Source: Anaspis maculata (lineage: Eukaryota > Arthropoda > Insecta > Coleoptera > Scraptiidae). From it: a stretch of DNA of 64,000 bases. The DNA lies in contig OX421965.1 of the NCBI GenBank assembly GCA_949128115.1, positions 57,158,012 through 57,222,011 on the forward strand, read 5' to 3'. The translations under genes were made by a program, and so were the position numbers. The notes under the pieces were generated by a model. That model did no database searches, was not told the origin of the DNA, and worked only from the letters and a program-made list of their open reading frames with translations. Positions 8,847 through 20,800 of the stretch are shown here, piece after piece (position 1 is the first letter of the stretch; each line of letters starts with the position of its first letter).

Positions 8847-10821
8847 TTCTATTTATAATCAAATCGGTTGAACGGTTCAAAAGTTATGCGAAAAAACGAT
8901 TCTTTATTTCCAACTTTGAAGGGCTATATCTCTGTTATTAGGCATTTCTCAAATATGTTTTCTGGAGAAAGTCCCCTTCATTTTTCATTCTCTATCGATC
9001 CTTGAATTTGATGACATAAAAGTCGGACCACCCTGTATAGATACAACCACATCAAACAGACCTGTGGCTCAAGAAGTTTCAGGGGGATGCATGCAGCATC
9101 TGAAAAAAATCCGGAATCAAGGTCTTTTCTATAGCGCCAAGTGACACGCGGCTGGTCACCAAAATTCTCTTGTCCCAGCATGCCACGTGAACGTCCGGCG
9201 GGTCAATGCAGCACATTTCTAACTCGTGATTAGTATAGAAACCAAAATAAACTTTCAAGTTCATGAAAAATGGCTTCAATGCTTCAAACCACTGACCAGC
9301 TCTGTCAAAAAGGAATTAATTTCAACATGTTATATGTCGGGACTGGACTGAGTGGACTGTCACGTGGCCGTATGTAGCGCAAATGCATCAGCGTCCGCCA
9401 TTCCCGGTGATTTCGCCCAGGAAAGGCTTTTCCGCAACTTTGAAAATCCGTAGGTCGTAGCGCCCGACCAGGAAATAGTGGAAAACCCCAACTGCTAACT
9501 GAAACTTTATTTTTTCGTTGCCTCGCTTTTCGCTGAATTTGATTTAAATACATCGAGTAGTTTCAGAGTTGATACTTTCGACAAATGACAGATGAAGCAT
9601 TACTTTCAACTATTGTGAATAAAGTTCTTTAAGAGCTTTCAAATAACATACTGCACGTTGAGTTTAGTGAGAAATAGCTTGTCATTTATTGACAACACAC
9701 TTCCGTTTGACAGTTAGGAATAACCAAAAACTGGACAATCGGCATATTATTTCACGATGCAACTACCGTGTGATCACTGTGATCCAAACTGTAAGGCACA
9801 GCCTACCACAATTCGGAATGATTTGGATCACACCGTATATCTATGAAGGTACAATTCAAATAAAATGATATCTCAGGCGGCTGTGAAATTTGACATTATT
9901 GCTGTTTCGGAGTCCGCATAAGTTTTATATGGTAAATTATTATCAAACGTTCACAAATCAACGAAAAGCTTCCATTATGAACTCAATGTAACTTGAAAAA
10001 GCTTCATTTCTAGCGCAAATATCAAATTTCACAGCTGCCCGAGATGCGTCATTGGGCGACCTGAAGATGGTTATAACCATCCTCAGAACAGAATTCTCTC
10101 TGCACAGTCGCTGGTAGGTCGTGGGGTCCTTCAAAATCGAAAGTAGGTATCTATTCAAAAAAAAAATGACCCTACCTCGCACTCTAAATAGGTAAGGCAT
10201 GTACAGTTGTGATATAATTTATTGGGACGGCTACAACTATCAAATAGGCGAATTCTGGACATTTCAGGCCGTTTTCATGTCTCGATGACTTGACATCGCC
10301 GATTTGATAATCGCAGCCTTCCCAATAAATTATATCACAGCAGCTGTGCCTATACGAAATGTTGTTTCTATCGATGCCCTATTCTCGAAGTTCATGACAA
10401 AAAATGTTTTTTCCCTAGGATGTCGTGACACCCTAAATATATATGTATATACACATTATAACTGTCGACCGCTGCCAGTCGCTAATCTAATAACTTGCCG
10501 TTTCATACCTAATTATTTAACTCGGCAGTTTACTTTGATCTGATCAGTCGACAGATGGTACCTTCCTACTTGACTGACATTCCACATAAGTATCGACCAT
10601 TCTGACGCAAAACAATTTCCAACAAATAGGTCAGCAAAACTGGCAAAGAACCCTGAAGAAAATAATCATAGGTACTGAAACGTCAATAACTCGTATATTC
10701 CAACATGTATGAGGATTAAAGTGATTAAAGACATACTTAAACAATGGCATATCCTTATTTCTCTGTAATACTATACCTTATTTCTAATAATACTGTACCC
10801 TAACTGGTGTTTTTTTTTCAG
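8847..10821. other. Non-coding stretch with small inverted repeats
   Basis: No exon of the flanking ligase gene is seen here. 8847-9045 resembles half of an ACAGGGTG-type foldback and ends in ACCACCCTGTATAG. There are three small inverted repeats. 9779-9832 is a hairpin with TGTGATCCAAA ends. 9865-10055 has GGCTGTGAAATTTGACA arms. 10208-10340 has GTGATATAATTTATTGGGA arms. The ORFs in this stretch have no recognisable products. Confidence 0.5.
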
Positions 10822-13800
10822 ATGAGATCTCCATACAGCTGAATGACTCTTCAACCAAAGCCATCATCACACTTGGAGATTTTTATGGTTTAGCAAAGCA
10901 GTCAGTGAACTTAGTTCAAAAAGATATACCCATTCTTACGATTCAGTCACAGGTGAGTTTGTCGATTTATTTTCGACAGTTGAGTGTGCTGTGCAGGGTG
11001 ATCACGCGAAAATTCCCCTCCATACTGGAGATTTCCCCTTTGAGATAATTTGAGGAGGAAAAACTTTTCTTGAACAATTTTTTTCGCACTTTTCAAAATT
11101 GGAAACTATAATATTTTGCAGCCTATAATATACAGGGTGTCGCAAAAAACTTATTTAGTTGATGCGATACCCTGTATATTCGAATTGCAATCGATGAAGC
11201 TTTTCATTTTGAATACAATATACCACTGGGTTGAATTATTTTCGTAGGTGAATTGTCAAAAAAATTTCAAAAATCCCATGCTACTGACTGAAAAACTTAC
11301 TTCCGTTTAACTATTTGGCTACAAAATTTCTGAAATTTGACCAGAATTGTTTTCTGTAGTGCTTATATTCGAGTTTTAAAAAAAATTATCTCCACGAAAA
11401 ACAAATTTAACCAAAGAGAATTTTTCTAGCCAAATAAACGGAAGCTTACGTCAGTATCATGGGATTTTTGTGAATTTTTTGACAATTTGCCTTCGGAAAT
11501 AACTGAACACTGTCGTATTTAGAATAAGAAACTACATGGGCTGCAATTCAAATATACAAAGTGTGCGGCATCAACAAAAAAAGTTTGCGACACCCTTCAT
11601 TAATAATATAGGTTGTAAAATATCATAGTTCACTATTTTGAAATCTGCGGAAAAAATTGTTCAAGAAAAGTTTTTTTACTTTCAAATTATCTCAAAGGGG
11701 AAACCTGCAATATAGCGGGGGAGTTCCGCGTGATCATCCTGTACATACCGCATTTTCCCGTAATATTTTTAGCCTGGTGGATGGAATATTAATAATATTA
11801 CAGTACTGAATCTCATACAAAACTGGTTTTTGTGATAAATGATTTGGTGGCACAATAACAAAAGCTAGAAACAAAATGTCGTCTTGTTCGTAAAGATCTT
11901 GCCTACTTGTAAGGTAAAAAGTCGTTTGCCGGACTTGGGACGTAAATAAATAGAAATAATTATGAACTTGATGGGGATGATGGGTTTATAAAGACGAAAC
12001 CAGTCAGCACTCACTACTTAACCATGTGGCAAGACTAAAAGAAAATATTTTCTAAAGAATAATATATTCGAATATTTTTAACTCGATCTTCTCTATCGCA
12101 AATTTTTCTTCAACTCCAAATTCACTTTGGTCCCTTGCACTTACATTAATTCTCCAAACAGGCAGCCAAGTTCTTAACTCTTATTCCTTATCCATTATCC
12201 TGGCGTATGAATGCTAAGCATAATCAATTTTGTAAAAAATTACCGCGGCTAAAACTTAGAGAATTAAATTTAGTTCAATTATAGTTAATTTTACGGTGGT
12301 CGGTGGAGAAAAATCTCGAAAAAAATGAAATTGCCAAGATCATCGAGAACGGGCACCTCATTCGAACATGAAAAATAATCCTTACCCAATAATTTTCCAG
12401 CAAGGGCAATCCGCACCTCAAGGAGCCATCAATTTCGCCGAATTCGTCCAAAACATAGACTTTCCGGATTTGCCGCCGGCAGATCCGAGTGAAATTGCCT
12501 TCTTGCCGTACTCCAGCGGCACCACGGGCTTGCCGAAGGGTGTCGAACTCACGCATTCCAATATCGTCTCCAACGTTTCCCAGTTCGACGTCAAACAAAT
12601 CGGGGTGGTCAGAGAAACCACCAAAGACCATCAGGATGTCGTGCCGGCGGTCCTGCCTAAATTCCACATTTACGGATTGGTCGCCACAGCTCTCCACTTG
12701 CTCCTGAATGGCTGCAAAATTGTCACTTTACCGAAATTCACACCGGAACTCTACGTGGGTACTTTGAAAAAATACAAACCGGATGTCCTCTATGTTGCTC
12801 CACCTATCGGTAAGTTTTGTAACATGTATCATACATTTACGTGTAATTATTTTTATTCACTCACAGTGCTTTTCCTAACGAACTTCGGTGGAGTTAAATC
12901 TGAAGACTTACAATCGATAAGGACCGTAGTATCAGGAGCTGCACCTCTGGGTGGTTTAGACGAAGAAAAATTCATCAAAAAAGCGAATAAGGATATCAAT
13001 ATTCTACAAGGTAGGTAACATTAAAGAGATTCTATCGCATAAAAAGACTCCTTCCTCTGTAACATAAGTAATCGACATTGTGCATCATTACCTATAGGTA
13101 GGAAATATACACCTGGCGGGCTCATAAATGGAAACACTAGACACAACTTGTCATTCTCATTGTCCATATTCTGGCCGATTTTGAACTAATTTCCTTATAA
13201 GAACTTGGCATAGAGCTTCTATTTTGTGCTTTTGTAAATATCTGGAAGAAAAATCATTTAATATCAGCTCAAATTGAAAAGGAAAAAGTGTCAAAAGTGT
13301 TTCCATTTATGAGCCCGCCAGTGTAGGTATCTACTTGTCTGAATTCATAGCTCACAAGTGCCTGTCTTTGCCAAAAAAAAAAGATTGCAAGTAAACTCGA
13401 CATGTGTAACTACATAATGACGTAATAAGGCTCAATTTCAAATCCAGCTTGCGTCCGGAACTATATCGGATTACCATGACAACACTTGAAACAATCTGTT
13501 TTAGCCAATCAGGCCGCTGTATTTGGCTGCACCGCCGCATTTTGGCGTGACCCAACTTGAAATTGAGTCGGCAGAAATTTTTCATAAGATTTTCACCTTT
13601 CATTAGAAAAAAGACTGCAATTCAAAAAACGCTGACAATAATGTGGAAAGCGTGTTTTCAAATTTTCAATATTTCTTTTTTTAGGATACGGCTTGACCGA
13701 AACCTCTCCCGTGGTCCTGATGACCAGAAAAGAATTCAAAAATTATGCTTCAGGGAGCGGAACGACGGGCAAGCCTGTGCCAAATACTTGTGTCAAAATC

Positions 13801-14328
13801 GTTGATCCCAACGACCCCACTGGACCGGCTTTGGGACCAAACCAGACTGGGGAATTGCTCGTAAAAGGGCCACAAGTTATGAGGGGCTACCGCAACAAAC
13901 CACAGCAAACTGCGGAGGTGTTTGCCGACGGCTGGTTGAGGACCGGAGACATAGGATATTACAATGACGATCAACTGATGTTCATCACAGATAGACTGAA
14001 GGAATTAATAAAGGTCAAGGGATTCCAAGTGGCACCGGCTGAGCTAGAAGAAGTCATCAGAGACTATCCAGATGTTCAAGATGTGGGCGTCATCGGGATT
14101 CCCCATGACACTCTAGGGGAAGCACCGAGGGCGTATATTGTTCCCAAAGCCGGCAAAGTCATGGACAAAGACAAACTGAATGAGTTTATCAACAACAAAG
14201 TTGCCAGTTACAAACAGTTGAAAGGCGGGATCGAGGTTGTTGACAGCATCCCCAAAAACACAACAGGGAAAATTTTGAGGCGTATTCTGAAGAAACAATA
14301 CAATAAAGATAATAAGAATAAGAAGTGA
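10822..14328 (+). CDS. 4-coumarate:CoA ligase/luciferase-family acyl-CoA ligase (N-terminus not seen)
   Basis: Four exons join in frame with GT-AG borders: 10822-10952, 12401-12809, 12867-13010 and 13685-14328, about 442 residues. The family activates a carboxylate with ATP to an acyl-adenylate and transfers it to CoA. Adenylate-forming motifs appear in order: [16 protein letters not shown] (A3, AMP/phosphate loop), FHIYGL (A4), YGLTETSP (A5), GELLVKGPQVMRGY (A7), DGWLRTGDIGYY (A8, the hinge Asp), then [13 protein letters not shown] and PKNTTGKILRR (A10 with the catalytic Lys). The first exon seen starts in phase 1 at DEIS, exactly where the paralogue at 56839 has an intron, so at least two N-terminal exons should exist upstream; none is in the window. 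The C-terminus NKNKK is not a standard peroxisomal SKL signal. Substrate unknown. A 750-bp foldback sits in the first intron seen. Confidence 0.88.
10992..11744. repeat. Intronic foldback element
   Basis: The ends TGCAGGGTGATCACGCG and CGCGTGATCATCCTGTACA are mirrored. Inside, CCCCTTTGAGATAATTTGAG near 11035 is matched inverted near 11680, and the block around 11230-11345 is matched by 11410-11530. A smaller hairpin (11125-11178, ATATACAGGGT...ACCCTGTATAT) is nested in the left arm. It lies in the ligase gene's intron between the exons ending at 10952 and starting at 12401. Confidence 0.8.
13112..13327. repeat. Short intronic MITE-like inverted repeat
   Basis: ACCTGGCGGGCTCATAAATG at the left end is mirrored by CATTTATGAGCCCGCCAGTG at the right end, with GAAACACT/AGTGTTTC continuing the arms. 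The middle is unpaired and non-coding. It lies in the last intron of the ligase gene. Confidence 0.8.
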
Positions 14329-14970
14329 GTTCTTATGTAACAAATCTTTGTACTTTAATTACTTAGCTGGATCCAATAATTATAGTGTTTTTTATTATAA
14401 ATTTGCTTGTTATATTGAAAATAATAGTGAACGGATGTCTTATTACAATTTTTTGTTTGCTTTCTAGCAACGAGAATAACGTTTCGCTTACAAATCTTTG
14501 AACCTTCAAAACGATATCATCTTTATTTAAAAATTACGACAATATATAAAAATCTCAAGTCTTCAAGTCTTTTTCAGTACTAACCTTGGCGGAACGTTCT
14601 TGTTCCAAAACTCGATTTTAGAACGTCTGGTGTTTGACCAGCTCCTTGAAGGCTTCCTTTCTGATCCCAATCAATTCGTGATATTTGCCTTGTTCGACGA
14701 TTTTCCTGTCACGGAAGACGGCCATCGTGTCGGCATTTTGGATTGTCGACAAACGATGGGCGATGGTCAGAACGGTCCTGCCCCCCATCATCCTTTACGG
14801 TGCTTCTTGCACCAGATGTTCGGACTGGCCGCCGCGCCGCTGAGATGACTCCCCTTTTTTCAACCATTATTGTGTTGAGTCCAGCCGGTTGCTCCTCGAC
14901 AAACTCGTAAACGTTCGCTTCTTTTGCTACCCGCTCCAATTCTTCAGTTCTCCTAGAGCATTTGTCACTC
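13603..14970. repeat. Left copy of a duplicated gene-junction block
   Basis: From AAAGACTGCAATTCAAAAA at about 13603, through the last ligase exon, the short 3' intergenic stretch and into the last ABC exon, this block matches 16917-18350 at high identity. The direct repeat spacing is about 3.3 kb. In this copy the ligase exon is open and the ABC exon is ruined. Between the copies lie the orphan ligase first exon and a foldback. Confidence 0.85.
14555..14970 (-). pseudogene. Decayed duplicate of the last ABCB10-type exon
   Basis: The minus strand resembles the intact exon at 17855-18400. [16 protein letters not shown] is kept (with EE for QQ after it), but an insertion in the NTMVGE region shifts the frame. 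A deletion of about 90 bp then removes the stretch between the signature region and the D-loop, including Walker B ([12 protein letters not shown] in the intact exon). The 3' part, including the AATAAA-containing CTTTATTT stretch at 14521, is kept. It cannot encode a working nucleotide-binding domain, and a good acceptor at its upstream edge is not preserved. Confidence 0.85.
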
Positions 14971-15266
14971 TTGTCTTTTGATAGCATAATCCATCAGCCA
15001 CATGATTATCTACTTCAGTAGAAATAAAACAATCAAACTGATTGTTACTGGTAAGCTACCTTAGCCTTAGATGTTTGAATAGGCAAAGTGCAAGAACACC
15101 AGGGAGTCCTGAACAGAATATATTTACGTGTTTTGCGGCTCCGTCTCAGTAGCCCTGTGTCAGTCGCTGGCGGATTTTTATCATGATCGGTGTCTAGTTG
15201 GTGTCTTGTCTAGTATCTACCTACCTACCTGTACCTGCCTACCGATTTTTAATTTCCAAATAAAAA

Positions 15267-15474
15267 ATGTCGTTGATCATACGTAAAACTTTAACAAAAA
15301 ACTCGGTGAAACAACTTGGTCGGATCACTTCGACCTTCATCAGGAAAAACTCGAGTGATCGCCACAAATACGTGGTGCATTCCGACATTCCAGACATAGA
15401 CATAACTACCAAGGGCTTCAATTGACGAATTTATATTCTCAAAGACCGATAAATGGCCGGATCGCATTGCTACT
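15267..15474 (+). pseudogene. Orphan first exon of a ligase paralogue, frameshifted
   Basis: ATG at 15267 opens a basic, Ser/Thr-rich presequence (MSLIIRKTLTKNSVKQLGR), then VVHSDIPDIDI, which resembles the N-terminal segment of 4CL-like proteins. TTCAATTGA then stops the frame. Removing one A would restore DEFIFSKTDKWPDRIAT followed by a GTAAGT donor. The exon length is 208, one more than a multiple of three, which fits a single-base insertion; the paralogue's first exon at 48997 also ends in phase 0. No middle exons follow before the stop-bearing last exon at 16988, so this looks like a deleted duplicate gene. It could instead be an alternative first exon or carry an assembly error. Confidence 0.65.
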
Positions 15475-16987
15475 GTAAGTAATTATACCTATATATCTCG
15501 TTCACTTTTTATTTTCAGTAGAATGACTTTTTGAAGCAAAAATGAAGTGACAAGCTGGGGGACTACGGCTACGGCTAATGGCACCTGCCAAATTTTGGAG
15601 CCAAACCAAAGTAAAAATTCAGTGTGAACAGTGAACTTGAAAAAATATTTTTAGAAGATTCACTGTTTTTTTTTATTGAAGGTTTTTAGGACAATCTCAA
15701 GTTAGAGATACCTGAATCATACTTATTTCAATTGAAAATAACTTGTGCAAAAAAAAGCCCATCGGCCAGTAACTATGTCGTTGAAGGGGCGTTATTTTCT
15801 GTCAACCGATGATCCTCGAACAGCACTTGACAGTAGTTAAGCACTTAATGTATGCTTAATTTCACCAAATAAGATAAGTGTTGCCTTATAGCACAATAGG
15901 TACTATTACCTTCACCTAATAACTGCGGATATTGGTGTGCTTCACAACTGGTACCTACTACGACATTTTAAGATCACTCTATATCATGCAAAATATCAAT
16001 TGATTTCTGGATTATCAAGAATCGATCATCTTCAAGAGTAATCAAGAACTAATGAAAATTGATGGAGCATTGGTAAATACAGGTGTCCCGAAAATACACC
16101 GACAACGTTCTAGGGCAGCTTTCTCTCATCAAAACAAGAAAAAAAGTTCCTATGAACATGGGTCCAAAAACGCTTCCTAAGGGAGCTACAGGCCCCTAAA
16201 TGTGGGACCCTGGAGATGGTTTTTATTCAATATCTTCGAAACCGTTCAAGAGAAATCAATCAAACTTGACACATCCACCAACCTTCTTGTGTCCAACAAA
16301 ATGAGGCAAAATTATTTTCAAAATAATAAACCAGGGGTGAGTCAGGCTGAGGTGTAAGAGTAAAAATAACCCTAACTCTTTTGATGGGGATTGTTTTCAA
16401 ATTTACCAAAAAAATATGGAATATTGGAGTTTTCTACCAAAAAAAAGGTCTCCCTGTTCAACCTCGATAGACGCACCGTTTACGAGATATTTGAGTTTGA
16501 GTGTATGAAAACGAGATCAGTAATGCTAATTTTTTAATCACGATATTCAAAGCGAAAGAAAATCTATTCCAAAGCAACTTCATTTTTGTTGGGCATTCAA
16601 ATTTTGTTGGACATAAGAAGGTCATTAAATGTGCCAAGTTTGATTGATTTCCCTTGAACGGTTTCGGAGATATTAAATAAACACCATCTTCAGGGTCTCA
16701 CCTTTAGGGGTCTGTAGCTCCCTTAGGAAGCGTTTCCGGACCCATGTTTATGGGAACTTTTTTTCTTGTTTTGATGAGAGGAAGCTGCCTTAGAACGTTG
16801 TCGGTGTATTTTCGGGACACCTGTATAGGCTGCCGTCGTCGAAATCTCAAAACTTTTTTTCTGCACAATTACAATATTTTCCATTCCATGTTGGTGGAGG
16901 GGGGGGGGGGGGGGAGTAAAAGACTGCAATTCAAAAATCTCACAATAATGTGAAAAGCATTTTTTTCAGTCTTCGACTTTTTTTCAG
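15475..16987. other. Intergenic/intron remnant with a foldback and a G-run
   Basis: No exon matching the ligase middle region (A3-A5 motifs) is seen here. The stretch contains the foldback 16078-16825 and a homopolymer of about 18 G near 16897-16914, just before the duplicated block resumes at 16917. Confidence 0.6.
16078..16825. repeat. Foldback element ending TACAGGTGTCCCG
   Basis: TACAGGTGTCCCGAAAATAC at the left end is mirrored by GTATTTTCGGGACACCTGTA at the right end, and the arms match for about 220 bp (for example AACGCTTCCTAAGGGAGCTA near 16169 with its complement near 16715). The centre is non-coding. It separates the orphan ligase first exon from the stop-bearing last exon. Confidence 0.85.
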
Positions 16988-17631
16988 GATATGGCTTGGC
17001 CGAAACTTCTCCCGTGGTCCTGATGACCAGAAAATAATTCAAAAATTATGCTTCAGGCAGCGGAACGACGGGCAAGCCTGTGCCAAATACTTCTGTCAAA
17101 ATCGTTGATCCCAACGACCCCACTGGACCGGCTTTGGGACCAAACCAGACTGGGGAATGGCTCGTAAAAGGGCCGCAAGTTATGAGGGGCTACCGCAACA
17201 AACCACAAGAAACCGCGGAAGTGTTTGCGGACGGCTGGTTGAAGACCGGAGATATAGGATATTATAATGACGACCAACTCATGTTTATCACAGATAGACT
17301 GAAGGAACTAATAAAGGTCAAGGGATTCCAAGTGGCACCGGCTGAGCTAGAAGAAGTCATCAGAGACTATCCAGATGTACAAGATGTGGGCGTCATCGGG
17401 ATTCCCCATGACACTCTAGGGGAAGCACCGAGGGCGTATATTGTTCCCAAAGCCGGCAAAGTCATCGATAAAGATAAACTGAATGAGTTCATCAACAACA
17501 AAATAGCCAATTACAAACAATTGAAAGGCGGGATCGAGGTTGTTGAGAGCATCCCCAAAAAAACAGCAGGGAAAATTTTGAGGCGTATTTTGAAGGAACA
17601 ATATATGAAAAATAGTAATAATAAGAAGTAA
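16988..17631 (+). pseudogene. Duplicate last exon of the ligase with an early stop
   Basis: It matches 13685-14328 almost base for base after a TTTTCAG acceptor. TAA at 17035-17037 replaces the GAA of the working copy (ARG-LYS-stop-PHE against RKEF). The A5 motif reads YGLAETSP instead of YGLTETSP. Downstream of the stop the frame stays open to the natural end, with A7, A8 and A10 motifs and PKKTAGKILRR. The stop is therefore recent or of little consequence, as expected of an exon no longer joined to a gene. Reading could restart at MPNTSVK (17080), but that would yield only the C-terminal subdomain. Confidence 0.85.
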
Positions 17632-17821
17632 GTTCCTTTTTTTGTAACAAATGTTTGTACTTTATTAACCTAGCTGGATCCAATAATTATACTTTTTTAT
17701 TATAAATTTGGCTTATTATATTGAAATAGTGAAGTGATGTCTTATTACAGTTTTTTGTTTGCTTTCTAGCAACGGGAATAACGTTTTGCTTACAAATCTT
17801 CAAACCTATAAAACGATCACC

Positions 17822-17827
17822 TTTATT
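17822..17827 (-). terminator. Polyadenylation signal AATAAA of the ABC gene
   Basis: TTTATT on the plus strand reads AATAAA on the minus strand, 28 bp beyond the ABC stop codon at 17855, a normal place for a polyadenylation signal. The same stretch is kept in the ruined duplicate at 14522-14527. Confidence 0.55.
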
Positions 17828-17854
17828 TAAAAATTACAACAATAGATAACAATT

Positions 17855-20800
17855 TCAAGTCTTCAAGTCTTTTTCAGGACTAACCTTGGCGGGGGGTTCT
17901 TGCTCCAAAACTCGATTCTGGAACGTCTGGTGTTTGACCAGCTCCTTGAAAGCTCCCTTCTTGATCCCGATCAATTCTTGATATTTGCCTTGTTCGACGA
18001 TTTTCCCGTCACGCAAGACGGCTATCGTGTCGGCATTTTGGATTGTCGACAAACGATGGGCGATGGTCAGAACGGTCCTGCCCTCCATCATCCTTTCCAG
18101 CGCTTCTTGCACCAGATGCTCGGACTGGCTGTCCAAGGCACTGGTCGCTTCGTCCAGCAGGAGTATCCTGGGATTCTTGATGAGCGCCCTGGCAATGGCC
18201 ACTCTCTGCTTCTGGCCGCCGCTGAGCATGACCCCCCTTTCTCCAACCATTGTGTTGAATCCAGCCGGTTGCTGCTGGACAAACTCGTAAACGTTCGCTT
18301 CTTTTGCTACCCGTTCCAGTTCTTCGTCCGTTATTTTGTCTGGGTCATCAGCACCATATAAAATGTTGTCCCGGATCGAGCAAGAAAACAAAATCGGTTC
18401 CTGTAAGAGATTTATGTTTTATTCTAAGAGGTGTAGGCACGGTGTAGGGAACATAGTGCTTTGTTCATGACCCAGACAGCTAATCAAGAACGGTGGTCAG
18501 TCACGACCAGCCTTGGTCAGTCACAGCCAGTTCCGTTGCAATAGTAACCAAAGTGGACTATGCGTTATTAAACTTTTATCACCAATTCAACAGATAGTAA
18601 TGCGTGCTCTTCTAGGGGTTCGATTGGTAGGAATAAAAAAAAGAAGAAAAACTGCTTCTGCCTACCTGGCTAACTGTTCCAATGTGTTTTCTCAACCAAC
18701 TTGGATCTAAGTCTTTAATGTTGTGCCCGTCTAAGTACACAGTGCCTTCGGACGGATCGTAGAGTCTGAGTAAAATCGCCGCCAAAGTACTTTTGCCAGA
18801 TCCGCTGGGCCCCACAACAGCCACCATGCGGCCAGGAGCAATTTCCAAGTTCAAATTTTCGAAAATAAACTTGCCTTCACGGGATGGATAGTCGAATTTG
18901 ATGTTTTTGAATTGAACGTGACCTTCTGGCGGAGCAATCGGCACGACGCCTCCTGAAATTTACATTTTGCATCTGTGACTTCTTTGGCCCAAAAATGTTT
19001 CTAAAGGGGTGTCCGTTTTTCGAGGCTAAGCATGGGTATCTCGCTTATCTTGAGAGATACAAAGTCGGTTAAATTTGGAAAAAGTTGCGCATTTTCATGA
19101 CGATCAATGATCCAAAAAGAAATTTGACGTATCGATTTTAGTTTTTGAGATATCGTGAAAAAACAGGAATTTGAATTTTTGTTTTCATTCTTTATTCAAA
19201 AAACGGTTGAAGGTGGCCTCTTCTAATCTAGACATTGTCCGGGCACTTTTTCAATAGGAATTCAAAGCGGCCAAAATCTTTATTCTAGCTTTCAAAGCAA
19301 CCGAGATACGACATTCAACTTTTTTTTCTAATAGGCGCTATATTGGATTTTGATATTTTTGAATACGGTATTCTTTTCTGGTTACAACGATGTGCCATAT
19401 GTCACTGTTGAATAAATGTTCAACATTTACTTTTTTTTTACTGTCGGTGCTGATTTTGTTTCCAAAGCACTCTTTGAAAAATAAAAAAAAAATTTTGCTC
19501 AAAAACATGAATTCAACAGTGGCATGTGACACATTGTTGTAACCAAAAAAAAAATTGTATTTAAAAATGTCAAAATACAATATGGCGCCCATAAGAGAAA
19601 AAAGTTGAATGTCATATCTCGGTTGTTTTGAAAGCTAGAATGAAGATTTTGGCAACATTGAATTCCCCTTGGAAAAAGTGCCTACACAATGTATTAGTTA
19701 GAAAAGGCTATCTTCAACCGTTTTTCAAATAAAAAATAAAAACAAAAATTACAAATTTCTGTATTTTCTCGATATCTCGAAAACTAAAACTGACAAGTCA
19801 AATATCTTTTTGGATCATTGATCGTCATGAAAATTCGCAACTTTTTATAATTTAACCGACTCTGTATCTCTAAAGATAAGCGAGATACCCATGCTTAGCC
19901 TCGAAAAACGGACACCCTGTATATAGGTGTCCCAGAAATAGGTGAAAAACCCTAACGTAAAAAAAAATTGAGTAGTCCATTTTGTAGCATGACTGACTTA
20001 GAACAACTGGTTTTTGGCTCTCTAAAGAAGATACGGCTTTTCAAAGTTTGACTTTTTATTGGGTTTATCAGGAATAATTCATAAACGGGCTAAGATATTT
20101 CGCTGTGATATGCTAGAGATTTCTTTCGGCTAATTTCACTTATTTCTGGATACCTAAATGAATTACTGTACATTTCTGGTGACATTTGGCAGCAAACTAA
20201 TCAATCAAGCATGAGGTGGCACACAAGTGTGTCAATATAACGTCAAAAATATCAATGATTTGAAACTGCAATTACTGCCAAACTTTGGCCATGTTGCAAA
20301 CATTGAAATTTGATCAATGGTACTGATACTGCATTATGAATGTTTGTTACCTTTCATCGGTATTACAGGCTCCCGATCGATGATTTCCCATATCCTGCTC
20401 GAGGCGCCCAGAGCCTTGTTATATTCCGCATAGAAACTCGAAAGTCCTCCCATCGATATGCCAACGTAGGCAGCGTACAACAAAAACGACGACAGATTGC
20501 CAACCGTTATCGCATTCGACGATACCATTACTCCTCCATAATACAAAACGGAAACTATGATTGCTTGTCCGCCGAAACCCGTCTGGAATAGAAATGATAT
20601 CAATTTTAATCAACTCCCGACTTACTGGCTTCGTTTTCTTCTCACCAATCCGTAGAAAACTGCCCTTAATTTGGCTTCTCTGTAGCTAATGGACAGGACA
20701 TTGGATATGGCCTCGCCGTAGGTCGTGATTTCCCTCGGCTCTTTGGAAAAAGTTTTGACGGTTCGCACGTTGGAAATTCTTTCTTCTGCTACTTTTGTCG

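Larger units (their letters stand above)
16917..18400. repeat. Right copy of the duplicated gene-junction block
   Basis: The direct duplicate of 13603-14970. This copy keeps the intact last ABC exon, which is the one joined to upstream ABC exons, and a last ligase exon with a stop codon. The ligase stop (17631) and the ABC stop (17855) face each other 223 bp apart. The ABC 3' side has AATAAA on the minus strand at about 17822-17827, 28 bp past its stop. Confidence 0.85.

Noticed and set aside
12275..12697. Minus-strand ORFs opposite ligase exons (also 13750-13974, 17053-17277, 57425-57727)
   Set aside because: They are shadow frames of well-supported plus-strand exons.
10822..14328. Firefly-type luciferase
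   Set aside because: Motifs are shared by the whole 4CL/acyl-CoA ligase family and nothing specific to luciferin use can be read from the sequence.
17080..17631. Independent 183-codon ligase-like gene
   Set aside because: It is the open remainder of a duplicated last exon after an early stop; it has no promoter, start context or adenylation core.
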